NCBI RefSeq assembly: GCF_000717335.1
Contig: NZ_JNYZ01000010.1
Location: 124,001-188,000 of the forward strand
Source of the DNA: Amycolatopsis jejuensis
GTDB lineage: Bacteria; Actinomycetota; Actinomycetes; Mycobacteriales; Pseudonocardiaceae
Length of the DNA stretch: 64,000 nucleotides
Direction of reading: 5' to 3'
Below are positions 40,776-51,882 of the stretch, one piece after another (within the stretch, counting starts at the first letter, position 1; each line of letters begins with the position of its first letter). Position numbers and translations under genes: made by a program. Below the pieces are notes generated by a model. The model saw nothing but the letters and a program-made list of their open reading frames with translations. It had not been told where the DNA came from and did no database searches.

Positions 40776-41578
40776 CCACCGCGCCGCAGATCCCCGACGA
40801 TGCGATGCGCCGGCTCGCCGAAATGCGGCCGGGGCAGGCGACCAGTCTCTTTACCTCCGACCTGAGCGTGAACGAGTTCCTGCTCGTGCGGGAGGCCGGG
40901 TTCCGCCCGCTGGGGCTCGTGCTCGGGTCGAGCATCTACCACGTCGGCTTCCAGATGGGGCGGTGGAGCCGCAACCAGGAGCTGGACCGGCTGTCCGCGG
41001 CGATGTACCACGCGCGCGAGCTCGCGATGACCCGGATGGAGGCCGAGGCGGACCTGCTCGGCGCGGACGGGATCGTCGCGGTGCGGCTGGAAATCGAGTT
41101 CAAGGAGTTCGGCAACGACCTCGCGGAGTTCATCGCCGTCGGTACCGCGGTGAAGGCCGACGAACCCGGGGAATGGCGGACCGGCAAGGGAAAACCGTTC
41201 ACCAGCGACCTGTCCGGCCAGGATTTCTGGACCCTCGTGCAGGCCGGGTACGCGCCGCTGGGCATGGTGATGGGCTCGTGCGTCTACCACATCGCGCACC
41301 AGCGATTCCGCCAAGCGGTCGGGAACATCGGGCAGAACGTGGAAATCCCGCAGTACACCGAGGCGCTGTACGACGCGCGTGAGCTGGCGATGGCGCGGAT
41401 GCAGGCGGAGGCCGAGCAGCTGCACGCAGAAGGCATTGTCGGGGTACAGCTGCTGTCGCTTCCGCATCGCTGGGGCGGCCACACCACGGAATTCTTCGCG
41501 ATCGGCACCGCGGTCAAGCCGTTGCGCGCGGACCATCACATCACCAAGCCGCAGCTCGTGCTGCCGCTCACGGACTGA
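40772..41578 (+). CDS. Heavy-metal-binding-domain (YbjQ-like) protein, duplicated paralogue
   Basis: 268 residues with two clearly homologous halves: FTSDLSVNEFLLVREAGFRP and FTSDLSGQDFWTLVQAGYAP, each followed by LGLVLGSSIYHVG or LGMVMGSCVYHIA, an ARELAMTRMEAEADLLGADG-like helix and EFIAVGTAVK or EFFAIGTAVK. It is a paralogue of the upstream protein and probably assembles with it. The GTG at 40772 has an AAGGAGAAG Shine-Dalgarno and overlaps the previous stop; its own stop overlaps the next ATG (TGATG). Confidence 0.78.
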   Translation: MTTAPQIPDDAMRRLAEMRPGQATSLFTSDLSVNEFLLVREAGFRPLGLVLGSSIYHVGFQMGRWSRNQELDRLSAAMYHARELAMTRMEAEADLLGADGIVAVRLEIEFKEFGNDLAEFIAVGTAVKADEPGEWRTGKGKPFTSDLSGQDFWTLVQAGYAPLGMVMGSCVYHIAHQRFRQAVGNIGQNVEIPQYTEALYDARELAMARMQAEAEQLHAEGIVGVQLLSLPHRWGGHTTEFFAIGTAVKPLRADHHITKPQLVLPLTD

Positions 41579-42000
41579 TGTCCGGCTCCGGGTTGAGCGG
41601 CCCGTCCGGCGAGTTCCACCTCCTGCTCGCCGCGCTTCGCACCGACCGCGCCGACGTCGCGTCGTACAGCCGCGTACTGTCCGAAACCCTCGGCGACGCG
41701 CTGCCACCGGGCATGGTGGAAATCGAGCGGCGGCGCAGTTTTGCCGACCGCGTCGCGGGTCGCGCGGGCCAGCCCATCGAGGTGCGCGTGCTGACGCCCG
41801 ACCGGCACCTCGTGCTCAGCGCGGCAGCGGACGGCACCGTCCGCGGCGAGGTGCGGATGGTCGTGCGCGGCGTGGTGATCAGCCGCCGGGAGACCGACGT
41901 GGACGAATGGCTCACCACCCTCGTGCACGAGCTGCAAGCCCTCGCCCGGCGCGACGCCCAAGCGCGGCAAGCACTCTCGCGGCTGCTCGGCGGAACTTGA
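41578..42000 (+). CDS. Hypothetical protein, third gene of the YbjQ-like operon
   Basis: 140 residues, family not recognised. It is soluble, with mixed alpha/beta character (IEVRVLTPDRHLVLSAAADG, then GEVRMVVRGVVISRRETDV) and a C-terminal helix rich in Ala, Arg and Leu (ELQALARRDAQARQALSRLL). No motif suggests catalysis. Start and stop overlaps show it is translated together with the two YbjQ-like proteins, so it likely acts with them. Confidence 0.65.
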   Translation: MSGSGLSGPSGEFHLLLAALRTDRADVASYSRVLSETLGDALPPGMVEIERRRSFADRVAGRAGQPIEVRVLTPDRHLVLSAAADGTVRGEVRMVVRGVVISRRETDVDEWLTTLVHELQALARRDAQARQALSRLLGGT

Positions 42001-42031
42001 CCGGCCGCGCGGGTCCCGCTAGAACTCGGGG

Positions 42032-42448
42032 ATGGACTGGACTCTCGAGGTCGTCGTCGTTCCGGTGTCCGATGTGGACCGGGCGAAAGCGTTCTACACC
42101 GACCAGGTCGGCTTCCACCTCGACCACGACGTCACGCCCGGCCCGGGGTTGCGTCTCGTGCAGCTGACGCCGCCCGGGTCGGGCTGCTCGATCGTGCTCG
42201 GCAAGGGCGTGGTGCCGGACATGCCGCCGGGGTCGCTGAAGGGCCTGCAGCTCGTCGTCGCCGACGTGCGGAAGGCGCGGGAGGAGCTCGTCGCCCGCGG
42301 GGTCGACGTCGGCGAAGTCCAGCTGTACGGCCCGGATCCCGGCACCGGAGCGTTGAGCGACCTCGACAACATCGGGTTCGTCCACTTCAGCGACCCGGAC
42401 GGCAATGCATGGGCGGTACAGCAGATTTCCGCCCGTGCCAAGCCGTGA
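42032..42448 (+). CDS. VOC family (glyoxalase/bleomycin-resistance fold) protein
   Basis: 138 residues with the vicinal-oxygen-chelate fold: LEVVVVPVSDVDRAKAFYTD, GFHLDHDVTPGPGLRLVQLT, GLQLVVADVRKAREELVARG and the C-terminal GFVHFSDPDGNAWAVQQI. Metal-binding or substrate roles cannot be assigned from sequence alone. ATG 42032 follows TAGAAC by 6 nt (leaderless). It is convergent with an SDR gene; a perfect 25-bp hairpin separates them. Confidence 0.87.
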   Translation: MDWTLEVVVVPVSDVDRAKAFYTDQVGFHLDHDVTPGPGLRLVQLTPPGSGCSIVLGKGVVPDMPPGSLKGLQLVVADVRKAREELVARGVDVGEVQLYGPDPGTGALSDLDNIGFVHFSDPDGNAWAVQQISARAKP

Positions 42449-42450
42449 AG

Positions 42451-42505
42451 GTCCGTGAAGGGAACCATCACGGAATCTGATTCCGTGATGGTTCCCTTCA
42501 CGGAC
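42451..42505. terminator. Perfect 25-bp hairpin of the GTGAAGGGAACC family, shared by convergent genes
   Basis: A 25-nt arm (42451-42475), beginning GTCCGTGAAGGGAACC, pairs perfectly with 42481-42505 around a TCTGA loop. It starts 3 bp after the VOC stop and ends 2 bp before the SDR stop, so it can terminate both. Confidence 0.8.
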
Positions 42506-42506
42506 T

Positions 42507-43262
42507 TCAATCCACCAGCGCACCGCAGCTGACGTTCACTGTGGCGGCGGTCATCGTGCGGGCCTTGTCCGACGCGGCGAATGCAGCGACGGCGCCGACG
42601 TCGGACAGGGTGGCGGTACGCCCGAGCATGGTCATCTTCGCGAGCTCCGCGCCAAGAGCTTCCGCACCGGCGAAATCGGCCGGGATCGTCTCGGGTACGC
42701 CGCCGGTGCGCAGGGTCACCGTACGCACGCCGTGCGGGCCGAGCTCCGCGGCGAGCTGCCGGCGCATTGCTTCCAGCGCAGCAAAACCGACCTGCAGGCC
42801 GCCGACCGCGTGGTTGCGCACGGGTTCTCCGTCGCCGCCGAAAAGCAGCACGACCCCGGACCCCTGCCGCTTCATGTGCCGTCCGGCCGCGCGCATCGTG
42901 AGGAACGTCGTCCGCACACCGGTGACCACGGGTTGTTCGTAATCCGCCATGGACATCTCGATCATCGGCGTACCCTGGACGTCGCCGTGGGTGATCACGT
43001 TCACCGAAATGTCCAGGCTGCCGCCCGCTTCGACCACCGCGTCCGCGTGGGCGTCCACGGCCTGCTCGTCGAGCGCGTCGACCACCGCGACGTCCGCGGT
43101 TCCGCCTGCCGCCCGGATGTCCGCCGCCACCCGCTCCAGCTTCTCGCGCGTGCGCCCGGCAAGGAAAACCCGCGCGCCCTCCTCGGCGAATCCACGCGCG
43201 ATCGCGCCGCCGATTCCCCCGCCACCGCCGTACACGACCGCGTTCTTGCCTTCGAGCAACAT
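42507..43262 (-). CDS. SDR-family protein lacking the catalytic Tyr-Lys pair
   Basis: 251 residues. The Rossmann start VVYGGGGGIGGAIARGFA is clear, and so are DISVNVITHGDV and the C-terminal TMTAATVNVSCGALVD. The catalytic region reads LLFGGDGEPVRNHAVGGLQV then GFAALEAMRRQLAAELG, with no YxxxK. It is therefore a non-classical SDR; activity and substrate are uncertain. ATG 43262 has a CAGGAGGTCGG Shine-Dalgarno. It is convergent with the VOC gene and follows the SCO6745-like gene on the same strand. Confidence 0.8.
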   Translation of the reverse strand: MLLEGKNAVVYGGGGGIGGAIARGFAEEGARVFLAGRTREKLERVAADIRAAGGTADVAVVDALDEQAVDAHADAVVEAGGSLDISVNVITHGDVQGTPMIEMSMADYEQPVVTGVRTTFLTMRAAGRHMKRQGSGVVLLFGGDGEPVRNHAVGGLQVGFAALEAMRRQLAAELGPHGVRTVTLRTGGVPETIPADFAGAEALGAELAKMTMLGRTATLSDVGAVAAFAASDKARTMTAATVNVSCGALVD

Positions 43263-43329
43263 CCGACCTCCTGGTGTTCCGGGCTTCCACCAGTGCGTCG
43301 AACGGGGGACCCGGATTTCGACCAGCGAC

Positions 43330-44172
43330 CTACGGCCGGGTCGCCCCCATCGGATTCGGGATCGGCAGCCCGCCGCTGTCGACTACCTGCCTGCTGAGCG
43401 GCGTGACCAGCTCCACTACCCGATCGACCGCCACCGGGCCGAGCGCCTCCAGCGGATCGGCCGCGAGCTGGTCCGTCATTTCCTCGATCGTGCGGCGGAC
43501 GTCCGCGCCCGCCGGAGTCAGCGCGCCGCCGTCGAGAAGGCCCCGCGCGACCAGGCGTTCCGTGGCTGTTTCCCACTCGTCGTCGGTCCAGCCACGGGCC
43601 GGTTGCACCAGCTCGCGGGTGGTCGCTCCGGTCGCGATGTGCGTGAGCGACGCTTCGAGACCGCTCAACCCGGACGCCACCGCGGCCAGCACGTGACCGT
43701 CGCCGCGGTGCTCGCGCAAGGCCGCGGTCGCGAGCCACAACCGCGCCAGCGGACGGTCCGGGCGAGCTGCAGCCGCCCAGGCCGCCGCAAGCGGACGTCC
43801 GTCGAAACGGCACCCGGCGACGGCTTGCTCCAGCAGCGACACGAGCTCGTCCAGCTCGACCGGACCCAGCAGCCGGGTCAAGGCCTCCTCGACGGCCTCG
43901 ATCCGGGTCCGCAATACGTCGCCGGGCGCGGCGAACGTCCAGGCGTCCGGCAGCGCCCGCGCGACCATCCGCGGGGCGAAACCGTAGAACATCGAGGTGA
44001 CGGGTTCCGGCCCGATCGGACCCAGTGGCGCCGCACGGCCCGCGAAATAGCCCATCCACCAGCCGCGCAGGCCCACCGCCTTCGCAGCGGCCGCCGGTTC
44101 GGGGGCGAAGTACACCACCGCGTGCACGGGTTCGAGCGCCGCCCACAGACGCCGCGCCGGATTCGGCTCCAT
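43330..44172 (-). CDS. SCO6745 family protein
   Basis: 280 residues, mostly helical, matching the actinobacterial SCO6745/SalK-like family: RRLWAALEPVHAVVYFAPEP, LRGWWMGYFAGRAAPLG and SMFYGFAPRMVARALPDAW are typical, and the C-terminal half contains a winged-helix-like ARGLLDGGALTPAGADVRR. Function not established. ATG 44172 is 7 nt after TAGGGT (leaderless). It lies between the S1 protease terminator and the SDR gene on the same strand. Confidence 0.82.
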   Translation of the reverse strand: MEPNPARRLWAALEPVHAVVYFAPEPAAAAKAVGLRGWWMGYFAGRAAPLGPIGPEPVTSMFYGFAPRMVARALPDAWTFAAPGDVLRTRIEAVEEALTRLLGPVELDELVSLLEQAVAGCRFDGRPLAAAWAAAARPDRPLARLWLATAALREHRGDGHVLAAVASGLSGLEASLTHIATGATTRELVQPARGWTDDEWETATERLVARGLLDGGALTPAGADVRRTIEEMTDQLAADPLEALGPVAVDRVVELVTPLSRQVVDSGGLPIPNPMGATRP

Positions 44173-44191
44173 TCCGGTGACCCTAGGCCAG

Positions 44192-44231
44192 AAAACGGCC
44201 CGCCGCCCCGGGAAACCGGGACGGCGGGCCG
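44192..44231 (-). terminator. Rho-independent terminator of the S1 protease gene
   Basis: A 16-bp GC-rich stem (44196-44211 with 44216-44231, one G-T pair) and a 4-nt GAAA (plus strand) loop is followed on the minus strand by TTTTC. It sits 14 bp after the protease stop. Confidence 0.85.
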
Positions 44232-44244
44232 CTGAAGAAAAAAC

Positions 44245-45261
44245 TCAGGCGAGCTCGAGGTTGTAGGACTGCAGTTCCAGCGTCAGCGGGTAGAAGTAGC
44301 TGGTCTGGGTGTCGCCGCCGGACAGCGTGCCGAGGCCCTTCGACCCGTCGTAGGCCGGGCCGCCGGAGTCGCCGTGGTCAGTGTGCGCGGTGGTGCCGAA
44401 CTCGTGGTTCAGCACGCCGACGTCGAAGTTCACCGATTCGTCGACCGACGTGACCTCGCCACTGCCACCGCCGGTGGTCTGGCCCATCTTCTGGATCTGC
44501 TCGCCGACCGTCGGCGTGCCGGCACTGGTGATCTGCTGGCCGGTGTTGATCGCGCCGGGACCGGTGCCGTTCGGGCGGGTCAGCAGGCCGGAGTCGGCGC
44601 CGGGGCAGTCGCTCTCCACGATCTGCGCGCCGGACACGTCGCCGCCGGACCAGGTACCGCCGGTGTTGGTGCAGTGGCCCGCGGTCAGCATGAACGGCTG
44701 TCCGCCGCGGGTCACGTTGAAGCCGAGCGAGCAGGTGTACTGGCCGTTGTTGATCGAATCGCCGTCGGAGATGAAGGTGGACAGCTTGCCCGCGCGGTGC
44801 TCGACCCGCGCCGCATCACCCAGCTTGGCCGCGGCCGCCGTGACCTTCGCCGCGGTGGCCGGCGAAGCGGCGTCGTAGATCTTCACCACGACCTGGTTGG
44901 TCTTGGTGTCGATCCCCCACGCCGTCTGCGGCACGTTCTTGACCGCGTCCATGCTGTTCTTCGCGCCGGTGAGCGCGGTGAAACTGTGCTTCACCAGCTT
45001 GGTCGTGAAGCCGGCGGCCTTGGCCTTCTCCTGCGCCGCGGCGTCGGTGACGTTCAGCACCGCCTTGCCGCGTTCGAGGTGGATGCCGCCGTTGCCGGCA
45101 CCGAGGGTGTCGGCGACCTGGGTGGCCTGGGTGATGGACTCCGCCTGCATCTTGGCGAAGGCGAGCGGGCTGGCCGACGCGGCGTTCACGCACATGCCCG
45201 CGGTCAGCGCCGCGGCCGACAACGCGGTGAGACCCGTAACGAGCGTCTTCCGGGAAGCCAT
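44245..45261 (-). CDS. Secreted S1 family serine protease (streptogrisin/alpha-lytic type)
   Basis: 338-residue preproprotein. A signal peptide (GLTALSAAALTAGMCVNAAS, cleavage near ASA-SP) is followed by a propeptide of about 130 residues. The trypsin-like domain then has TAGHC (His), an Asp probably in CPGADSGLL, and GDSGGPA (Ser), with disulfide cysteines in YTCSLGF and GHC. It should be exported and self-cleave to a mature endoprotease. ATG 45261 has a GGAGGAAGA Shine-Dalgarno. A perfect palindrome lies in its 5' leader (45289-45309) and a strong terminator follows. Confidence 0.92.
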   Translation of the reverse strand: MASRKTLVTGLTALSAAALTAGMCVNAASASPLAFAKMQAESITQATQVADTLGAGNGGIHLERGKAVLNVTDAAAQEKAKAAGFTTKLVKHSFTALTGAKNSMDAVKNVPQTAWGIDTKTNQVVVKIYDAASPATAAKVTAAAAKLGDAARVEHRAGKLSTFISDGDSINNGQYTCSLGFNVTRGGQPFMLTAGHCTNTGGTWSGGDVSGAQIVESDCPGADSGLLTRPNGTGPGAINTGQQITSAGTPTVGEQIQKMGQTTGGGSGEVTSVDESVNFDVGVLNHEFGTTAHTDHGDSGGPAYDGSKGLGTLSGGDTQTSYFYPLTLELQSYNLELA

Positions 45262-45288
45262 TCTTCCTCCAGGTGAGCTGGACCGACC

Positions 45289-45309
45289 GTGCGCGGCCGG
45301 GCCGCGCAC
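45289..45309. promoter_or_regulatory. 21-bp perfect palindrome upstream of the S1 protease
   Basis: GTGCGCGGCC-G-GGCCGCGCAC lies 28 bp before the protease start codon. With a single central base it cannot fold well as RNA, so a protein-binding operator is more likely. Confidence 0.5.
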
Positions 45310-45441
45310 CACGGGGGGACGCCCCACACTGTTGTTGCCCGGCAACCAACGCGGAACCGACGAAGGTTGGTTAATCACCAAGCGATGAGGACAAATCGGA
45401 CCCGTTGGACCGTTCGGACCAGCGCGGATGCCCGAACAGGG

Positions 45442-48098
<2,657 letters not shown>

Positions 48099-48161
48099 CC
48101 CAGCGGGTGCAACCCACCACTCCGCCGAGCATTCCCCGCACCACCCCGCAATACTCGACAC

Positions 48162-48953
48162 GTGCGCACCTTGAACCTCCACTTCCTGGGCCACGCCACC
48201 ACCCGCGTGGAACTCGGCGGCCGGGTGGCGCTCACCGACCCCGTGCTCACCCGCTGGATCGGGCCCCTCACCCGGGTAGCCCCGCGCCCGGACGTCGCCG
48301 CCTGGTCCGGCGTGGACATCGTCCTCGTCTCGCATCTCCACAGCGACCACCTGCACCTCCCCTCGCTCAAACTCCTCGGCCGCAACACCCGCATCGTCGT
48401 CCCGAGGGGCGCCGGCAGCTGGGTGGCCCGGCACGGCTTCACCGGCGTCGAGGAGATCTCCCCCGGCCAGACGATCACCGACGGCGACCTCCGCGTCACC
48501 GCCACCGAGGCCGACCATTCCGGCCACCGCTGGGGTCCCCGGCTCACCCACGGACCGCAGAGTCCCGCGCTCGGTCACCTCCTCGAAGCCGACGGCAAGC
48601 GGGTCTACTCCGCAGGCGACACCGACCTCTTCCCCGGGATGGCCGACCTCGGCCCGGTCGACGTCGCGTTGCTGCCGGTGTGGGGCTGGGGTCCGAACCT
48701 CGGCCCCGGGCACCTCACGCCCGCCCGCGCCGCCGAGGCTGCCGCGCTCGTCCAAGCTCGCGCCGCGGTGCCGGTGCACTGGGGGACCCTGGCGGTACCC
48801 GGCATCCACCGCACCGCGCGGATGCGGCAGCTGCTCGTCGAACCGCCCCGAACGTTCGCGCATCACGTGCGCTGCGCCGGGCTCGAGACCGAGGTGCTGC
48901 ACACCCGTCCTGGCACGGACGTCCTGCTTCCGGCGCCCGAGGAGCGCGAGTGA
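48162..48953 (+). CDS. MBL-fold metallo-hydrolase (UlaG-like)
   Basis: 263 residues of the metallo-beta-lactamase superfamily: LNLHFLGHATTRVELGG, the metal site SHLHSDHLHLPS, TEADHSGHRWG, YSAGDTDLFPGM and VHWGTL. It resembles UlaG/L-ascorbate-lactonase-like or NAPE-PLD-like hydrolases; substrate unknown. GTG 48162 lies 6 nt past AATACT. It opens a four-gene operon in which every stop overlaps the next start. Confidence 0.88.
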   Translation: MRTLNLHFLGHATTRVELGGRVALTDPVLTRWIGPLTRVAPRPDVAAWSGVDIVLVSHLHSDHLHLPSLKLLGRNTRIVVPRGAGSWVARHGFTGVEEISPGQTITDGDLRVTATEADHSGHRWGPRLTHGPQSPALGHLLEADGKRVYSAGDTDLFPGMADLGPVDVALLPVWGWGPNLGPGHLTPARAAEAAALVQARAAVPVHWGTLAVPGIHRTARMRQLLVEPPRTFAHHVRCAGLETEVLHTRPGTDVLLPAPEERE

Positions 48954-49537
48954 ACTGGACGGATCCGTCGGCGATCGGGTACCCGGCGCTGTTCGGCGGA
49001 GTGCTGCTGGGCTCGGTGATCCCGATCGTGCCGACCGGCGCGGTCGTGGGCGCGGCGGCCGCGGTCGCGATGACCACCGACCATCTGTCGCTGCCGCTGG
49101 TGATCGTGCTGGCCGTGCTTGGCGCGTACCTGGGTGACGTGATCACCTTCGCCGTCCCCCGGTTCGGCAGTGAAGTGCTGCTGCGGTTCGTCGAGCGGCG
49201 GCAGCAGGCCGAGCGGCTCGCGAAAGGCCGCGAGCAGTTCGCCCGGCGCGGCTGGCAGCTCGTGGTGATCGGCAGGCTGGTCCCGGCCGGACGGATTCCC
49301 GTGCTGCTCGCCGCCGGGACGCTCGGCTATCCGTGGCGCAAGTTCCTGCCCGCCGGGCTGCTCGCGTGCGTGCTGTGGGCGGTCGCGTATGCGCTGCTGG
49401 GCATCGTCAGCGGCGGTATTTTCGACTCGCCGCTGATCGCGACCCTGCTTGCCACCGTGCTGGTGCTGGTGGTGACCGTCGTGACCACGTTGATTTCCAA
49501 GCGCCGTGCCGCACGCCAAACGGGAGGAACCCGGTGA
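48950..49537 (+). CDS. DedA family membrane protein
   Basis: 195 residues, five or so helices, DedA/SNARE-associated type: GSVIPIVPTGAVVGAAAA, GAYLGDVITFAVPRFG, then the conserved FARRGWQLVVIGRLVPAGRI and LAAGTLGYPWRKFLPAGLLA. Members are flippases for lipid carriers such as undecaprenyl phosphate or phosphatidylethanolamine. GTG 48950 overlaps the previous stop and has a GAGGAGCG Shine-Dalgarno. Its stop overlaps the phosphatase gene, implying a shared lipid or envelope role. Confidence 0.88.
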   Translation: MNWTDPSAIGYPALFGGVLLGSVIPIVPTGAVVGAAAAVAMTTDHLSLPLVIVLAVLGAYLGDVITFAVPRFGSEVLLRFVERRQQAERLAKGREQFARRGWQLVVIGRLVPAGRIPVLLAAGTLGYPWRKFLPAGLLACVLWAVAYALLGIVSGGIFDSPLIATLLATVLVLVVTVVTTLISKRRAARQTGGTR

Positions 49538-51657
49538 CCACACCCGCCCCGGCGAAGGGCCGGTTGCTGCGCGGCGGACGCGTCGTCGCGCGCGTGCTCC
49601 TCGTCTGGGTCGCGGTCACGGGCGCGCTGCGACTGCTCGACGCATGGCTCGACGGCTTCGCCATGCACTCGTGGTGGCAGGCCACGGTGTGCGCGCTCAT
49701 CCTCGGGTTGCTCATCGCCGTGGTGTGGCCGCTCGTGCTGCGCGTGGCGTGGCCGATCGCGTACTTCACCCTCGGCGTCGGCACGTACATCCTGCTCAGC
49801 GCGGCGACCCTGGCGATCCTGCAGGCGGTACCCGGGGTGGAACTGCACGGCCTGTCCACCGCGATCGTGGTCACCGTCGCGATGTCCGCGGTGGGTGCGG
49901 TGATCTCCAGCGCGCTGGCCGTCGACGAGGACGAGATCTTCTTCCGCCGCGCGGCCCGGCGCCGACGGAAAGCCAGCCCTGACCCGGGTAAGGCCGACGA
50001 GCCGCCCGGAGTGGTGTTCCTGCAGATCGACGGGCTCGGGTACGACACCGTCCGCCGCGCGATCCGCGACGGCGACATGCCGACGTTCGCCGCGTGGCTC
50101 GCCGACGGCACGCATTCGCTCACCCGCTGGCACACCGACTGGAGCTCACAGACCGGCGCGAGCGTGTGCGGCATCCTGCACGGCTCGAACCACGACATCC
50201 TCGGTTTCCGTTGGTACGAAAAGGATCGCGACCACGTGATGGCGTGCGCGCACCCGTCCGACGCCGCCGAGATCGAGCGACGGCACAGCAACGGCCGCGG
50301 CCTGCTGTCGATCGACGGCGCCAGCCACGGCAACCTCTTCTCCGGCGACGCCGAGCACGTCAGCCTCACCATGAGTTCCGTGCCGGTGCTGGTGCCACGC
50401 AAGCTGCGCAGCCGCCGCCGGGACGGGGTCGGCGCCGGCTATCGCGAATACTTCGCCAATCCGGTGAACGTGTTGCGGACGTTGGGCGTCGCGCTCGCTG
50501 ACATCGTCCGCGAGCTGTCCGCGGCGGCGAAGCAGCGTCGGGCCGGGGTGGTGCCGCGGATCCCGCGCGGCGGTTTCTACCCGCTCGCCCGAGCGGGTAC
50601 CACGGTGATCGCGCGCGACGTCGTGGTGTCCGCGATCATCGGCGACATGCTCGCCGGGCGGCCGGTGGTGTACGCGGATTTCCTGGGCTACGACGAGGTC
50701 GCGCACCATTCCGGCATCGAACGGTTCGACACGCTGGAGGTGCTGCGGTCGATCGACCAGCAGTTCGCGCGGCTGCTGCGGGCCGGACGGCTCGCCCCGC
50801 GGCGGTACCACCTCGTCGGGCTTTCGGACCACGGGCAAACGCAGGGACAGGCGTTCGTCGACCGGTTCGGCGAGACGATCGAGGCGCTCGTCGGACGGCT
50901 GTGTGGCGGAGAACCCGTTGCGGAGCAAGGCAAACGGCGGCAGGCGGAGAGCTGGCAGGTGAACGCGGCGCTGGCTGAGGCAACGGCGACTGGTGGCCTG
51001 ATCGCCCGACGGCTGCGCGCCCGGGTCGAGGACGCCGAATGCGCCGAGGACCGGCCGCGTACCACGAGCGGGTCGCCGGGGGAGGTCACGCGCGTGGCGC
51101 CCGGGGTGGTCGTGGTGGTGTCCGGGCATCTGGCGATGGTGTCGTTCACCGAGCACGAGGGCCGGGTGGAGCTGGAGACGATCGAACGCGAGTACCCGGA
51201 TCTGCTGCCGACGCTCGTCGACCACGACGGCGTCGGGTTCCTGCTGGTCCGCAGCCGGGAGTTCGGTCCGGTGGTGCTCGGCCGCGACGGGCTCAAGCGG
51301 CTGGCCACCGGCGTGGTGATCGGCGAGGACCCGCTGGCCGGTTACGGGCCATCCGCGGCCGACCTGGTGGCGCGCGTCGACACCTTCCCGCACTGTGCCG
51401 ACATCATGATCAACAGCCGCCACGACCCGGATTCGGACCAGTCGTCGCCGTTCGAGCGGCACGTCGGGTCGCACGGCGGGCTAGGCGGACCGCAGCAGCG
51501 CGGGTTTCTCTTGTACCCAAGGGAATTCCCGGCGCCCGGCGAACCCGTCGGCGCGGAGGCCGTCCACCACGTGTTCCGTGACTGGCTCACGTTCCTCGGC
51601 CACCCGCAACCCGGTACGGCGGAAGTGGCTCCGGTGCCATCGGAGGTCGCGTCGTGA
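49534..51657 (+). CDS. Membrane-anchored alkaline-phosphatase-superfamily protein
   Basis: 707 residues. The N-terminal 130 hold four membrane helices resembling the phage-holin-like (DUF4233/holin_4 type) module. The large remainder is an alkaline phosphatase/phosphodiesterase-fold domain: FLQIDGLGYDTVRRAI with the first metal Asp, DGTHSLTRWHTDWSSQTGAS containing the probable nucleophile Thr/Ser, YADFLGYDEVAHHSG, LSDHGQTQGQ and the late HGGLGGPQ. It probably hydrolyses a phosphodiester at the envelope. GTG 49534 has a GGGAGGAAC Shine-Dalgarno and overlaps the DedA stop. Confidence 0.87.
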   Translation: MTTPAPAKGRLLRGGRVVARVLLVWVAVTGALRLLDAWLDGFAMHSWWQATVCALILGLLIAVVWPLVLRVAWPIAYFTLGVGTYILLSAATLAILQAVPGVELHGLSTAIVVTVAMSAVGAVISSALAVDEDEIFFRRAARRRRKASPDPGKADEPPGVVFLQIDGLGYDTVRRAIRDGDMPTFAAWLADGTHSLTRWHTDWSSQTGASVCGILHGSNHDILGFRWYEKDRDHVMACAHPSDAAEIERRHSNGRGLLSIDGASHGNLFSGDAEHVSLTMSSVPVLVPRKLRSRRRDGVGAGYREYFANPVNVLRTLGVALADIVRELSAAAKQRRAGVVPRIPRGGFYPLARAGTTVIARDVVVSAIIGDMLAGRPVVYADFLGYDEVAHHSGIERFDTLEVLRSIDQQFARLLRAGRLAPRRYHLVGLSDHGQTQGQAFVDRFGETIEALVGRLCGGEPVAEQGKRRQAESWQVNAALAEATATGGLIARRLRARVEDAECAEDRPRTTSGSPGEVTRVAPGVVVVVSGHLAMVSFTEHEGRVELETIEREYPDLLPTLVDHDGVGFLLVRSREFGPVVLGRDGLKRLATGVVIGEDPLAGYGPSAADLVARVDTFPHCADIMINSRHDPDSDQSSPFERHVGSHGGLGGPQQRGFLLYPREFPAPGEPVGAEAVHHVFRDWLTFLGHPQPGTAEVAPVPSEVAS

Positions 51658-51872
51658 TCCCGCTGGGTACCCGGGTCGTGGTGCGCTACCGGATCGAAGG
51701 CGGGTTCACCGACGCGCTCGGCCCGCTCGTTGCCCGGGACGACGAAACCTGCACGGTGGAAACGAAACGCGGGCCGGTGGTCATCCCGCTGGCTGCGGTG
51801 GTCGCGGCGAAACCCGTGCCGCCACCGCCCGTCCGCCGGAAAACGAGTGGCCCGCCGACGCCGGATCTGTGA
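51654..51872 (+). CDS. Small SH3-like protein (Rv0428c N-terminal-domain-like)
   Basis: 72 residues. The sequence GTRVVVRYRIEGGFTDALGP then TVETKRGPVVIPLAAVVAAK resembles the small SH3-like barrel fused to the N-terminus of mycobacterial Rv0428c-type acetyltransferases, but here it stands alone. GTG 51654 overlaps the phosphatase stop (GTGA), so it ends the operon. It may assist the acetyltransferase encoded elsewhere or bind a partner in this operon; function unknown. Confidence 0.7.
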   Translation: MIPLGTRVVVRYRIEGGFTDALGPLVARDDETCTVETKRGPVVIPLAAVVAAKPVPPPPVRRKTSGPPTPDL

Positions 51873-51882
51873 CGATCACCGG

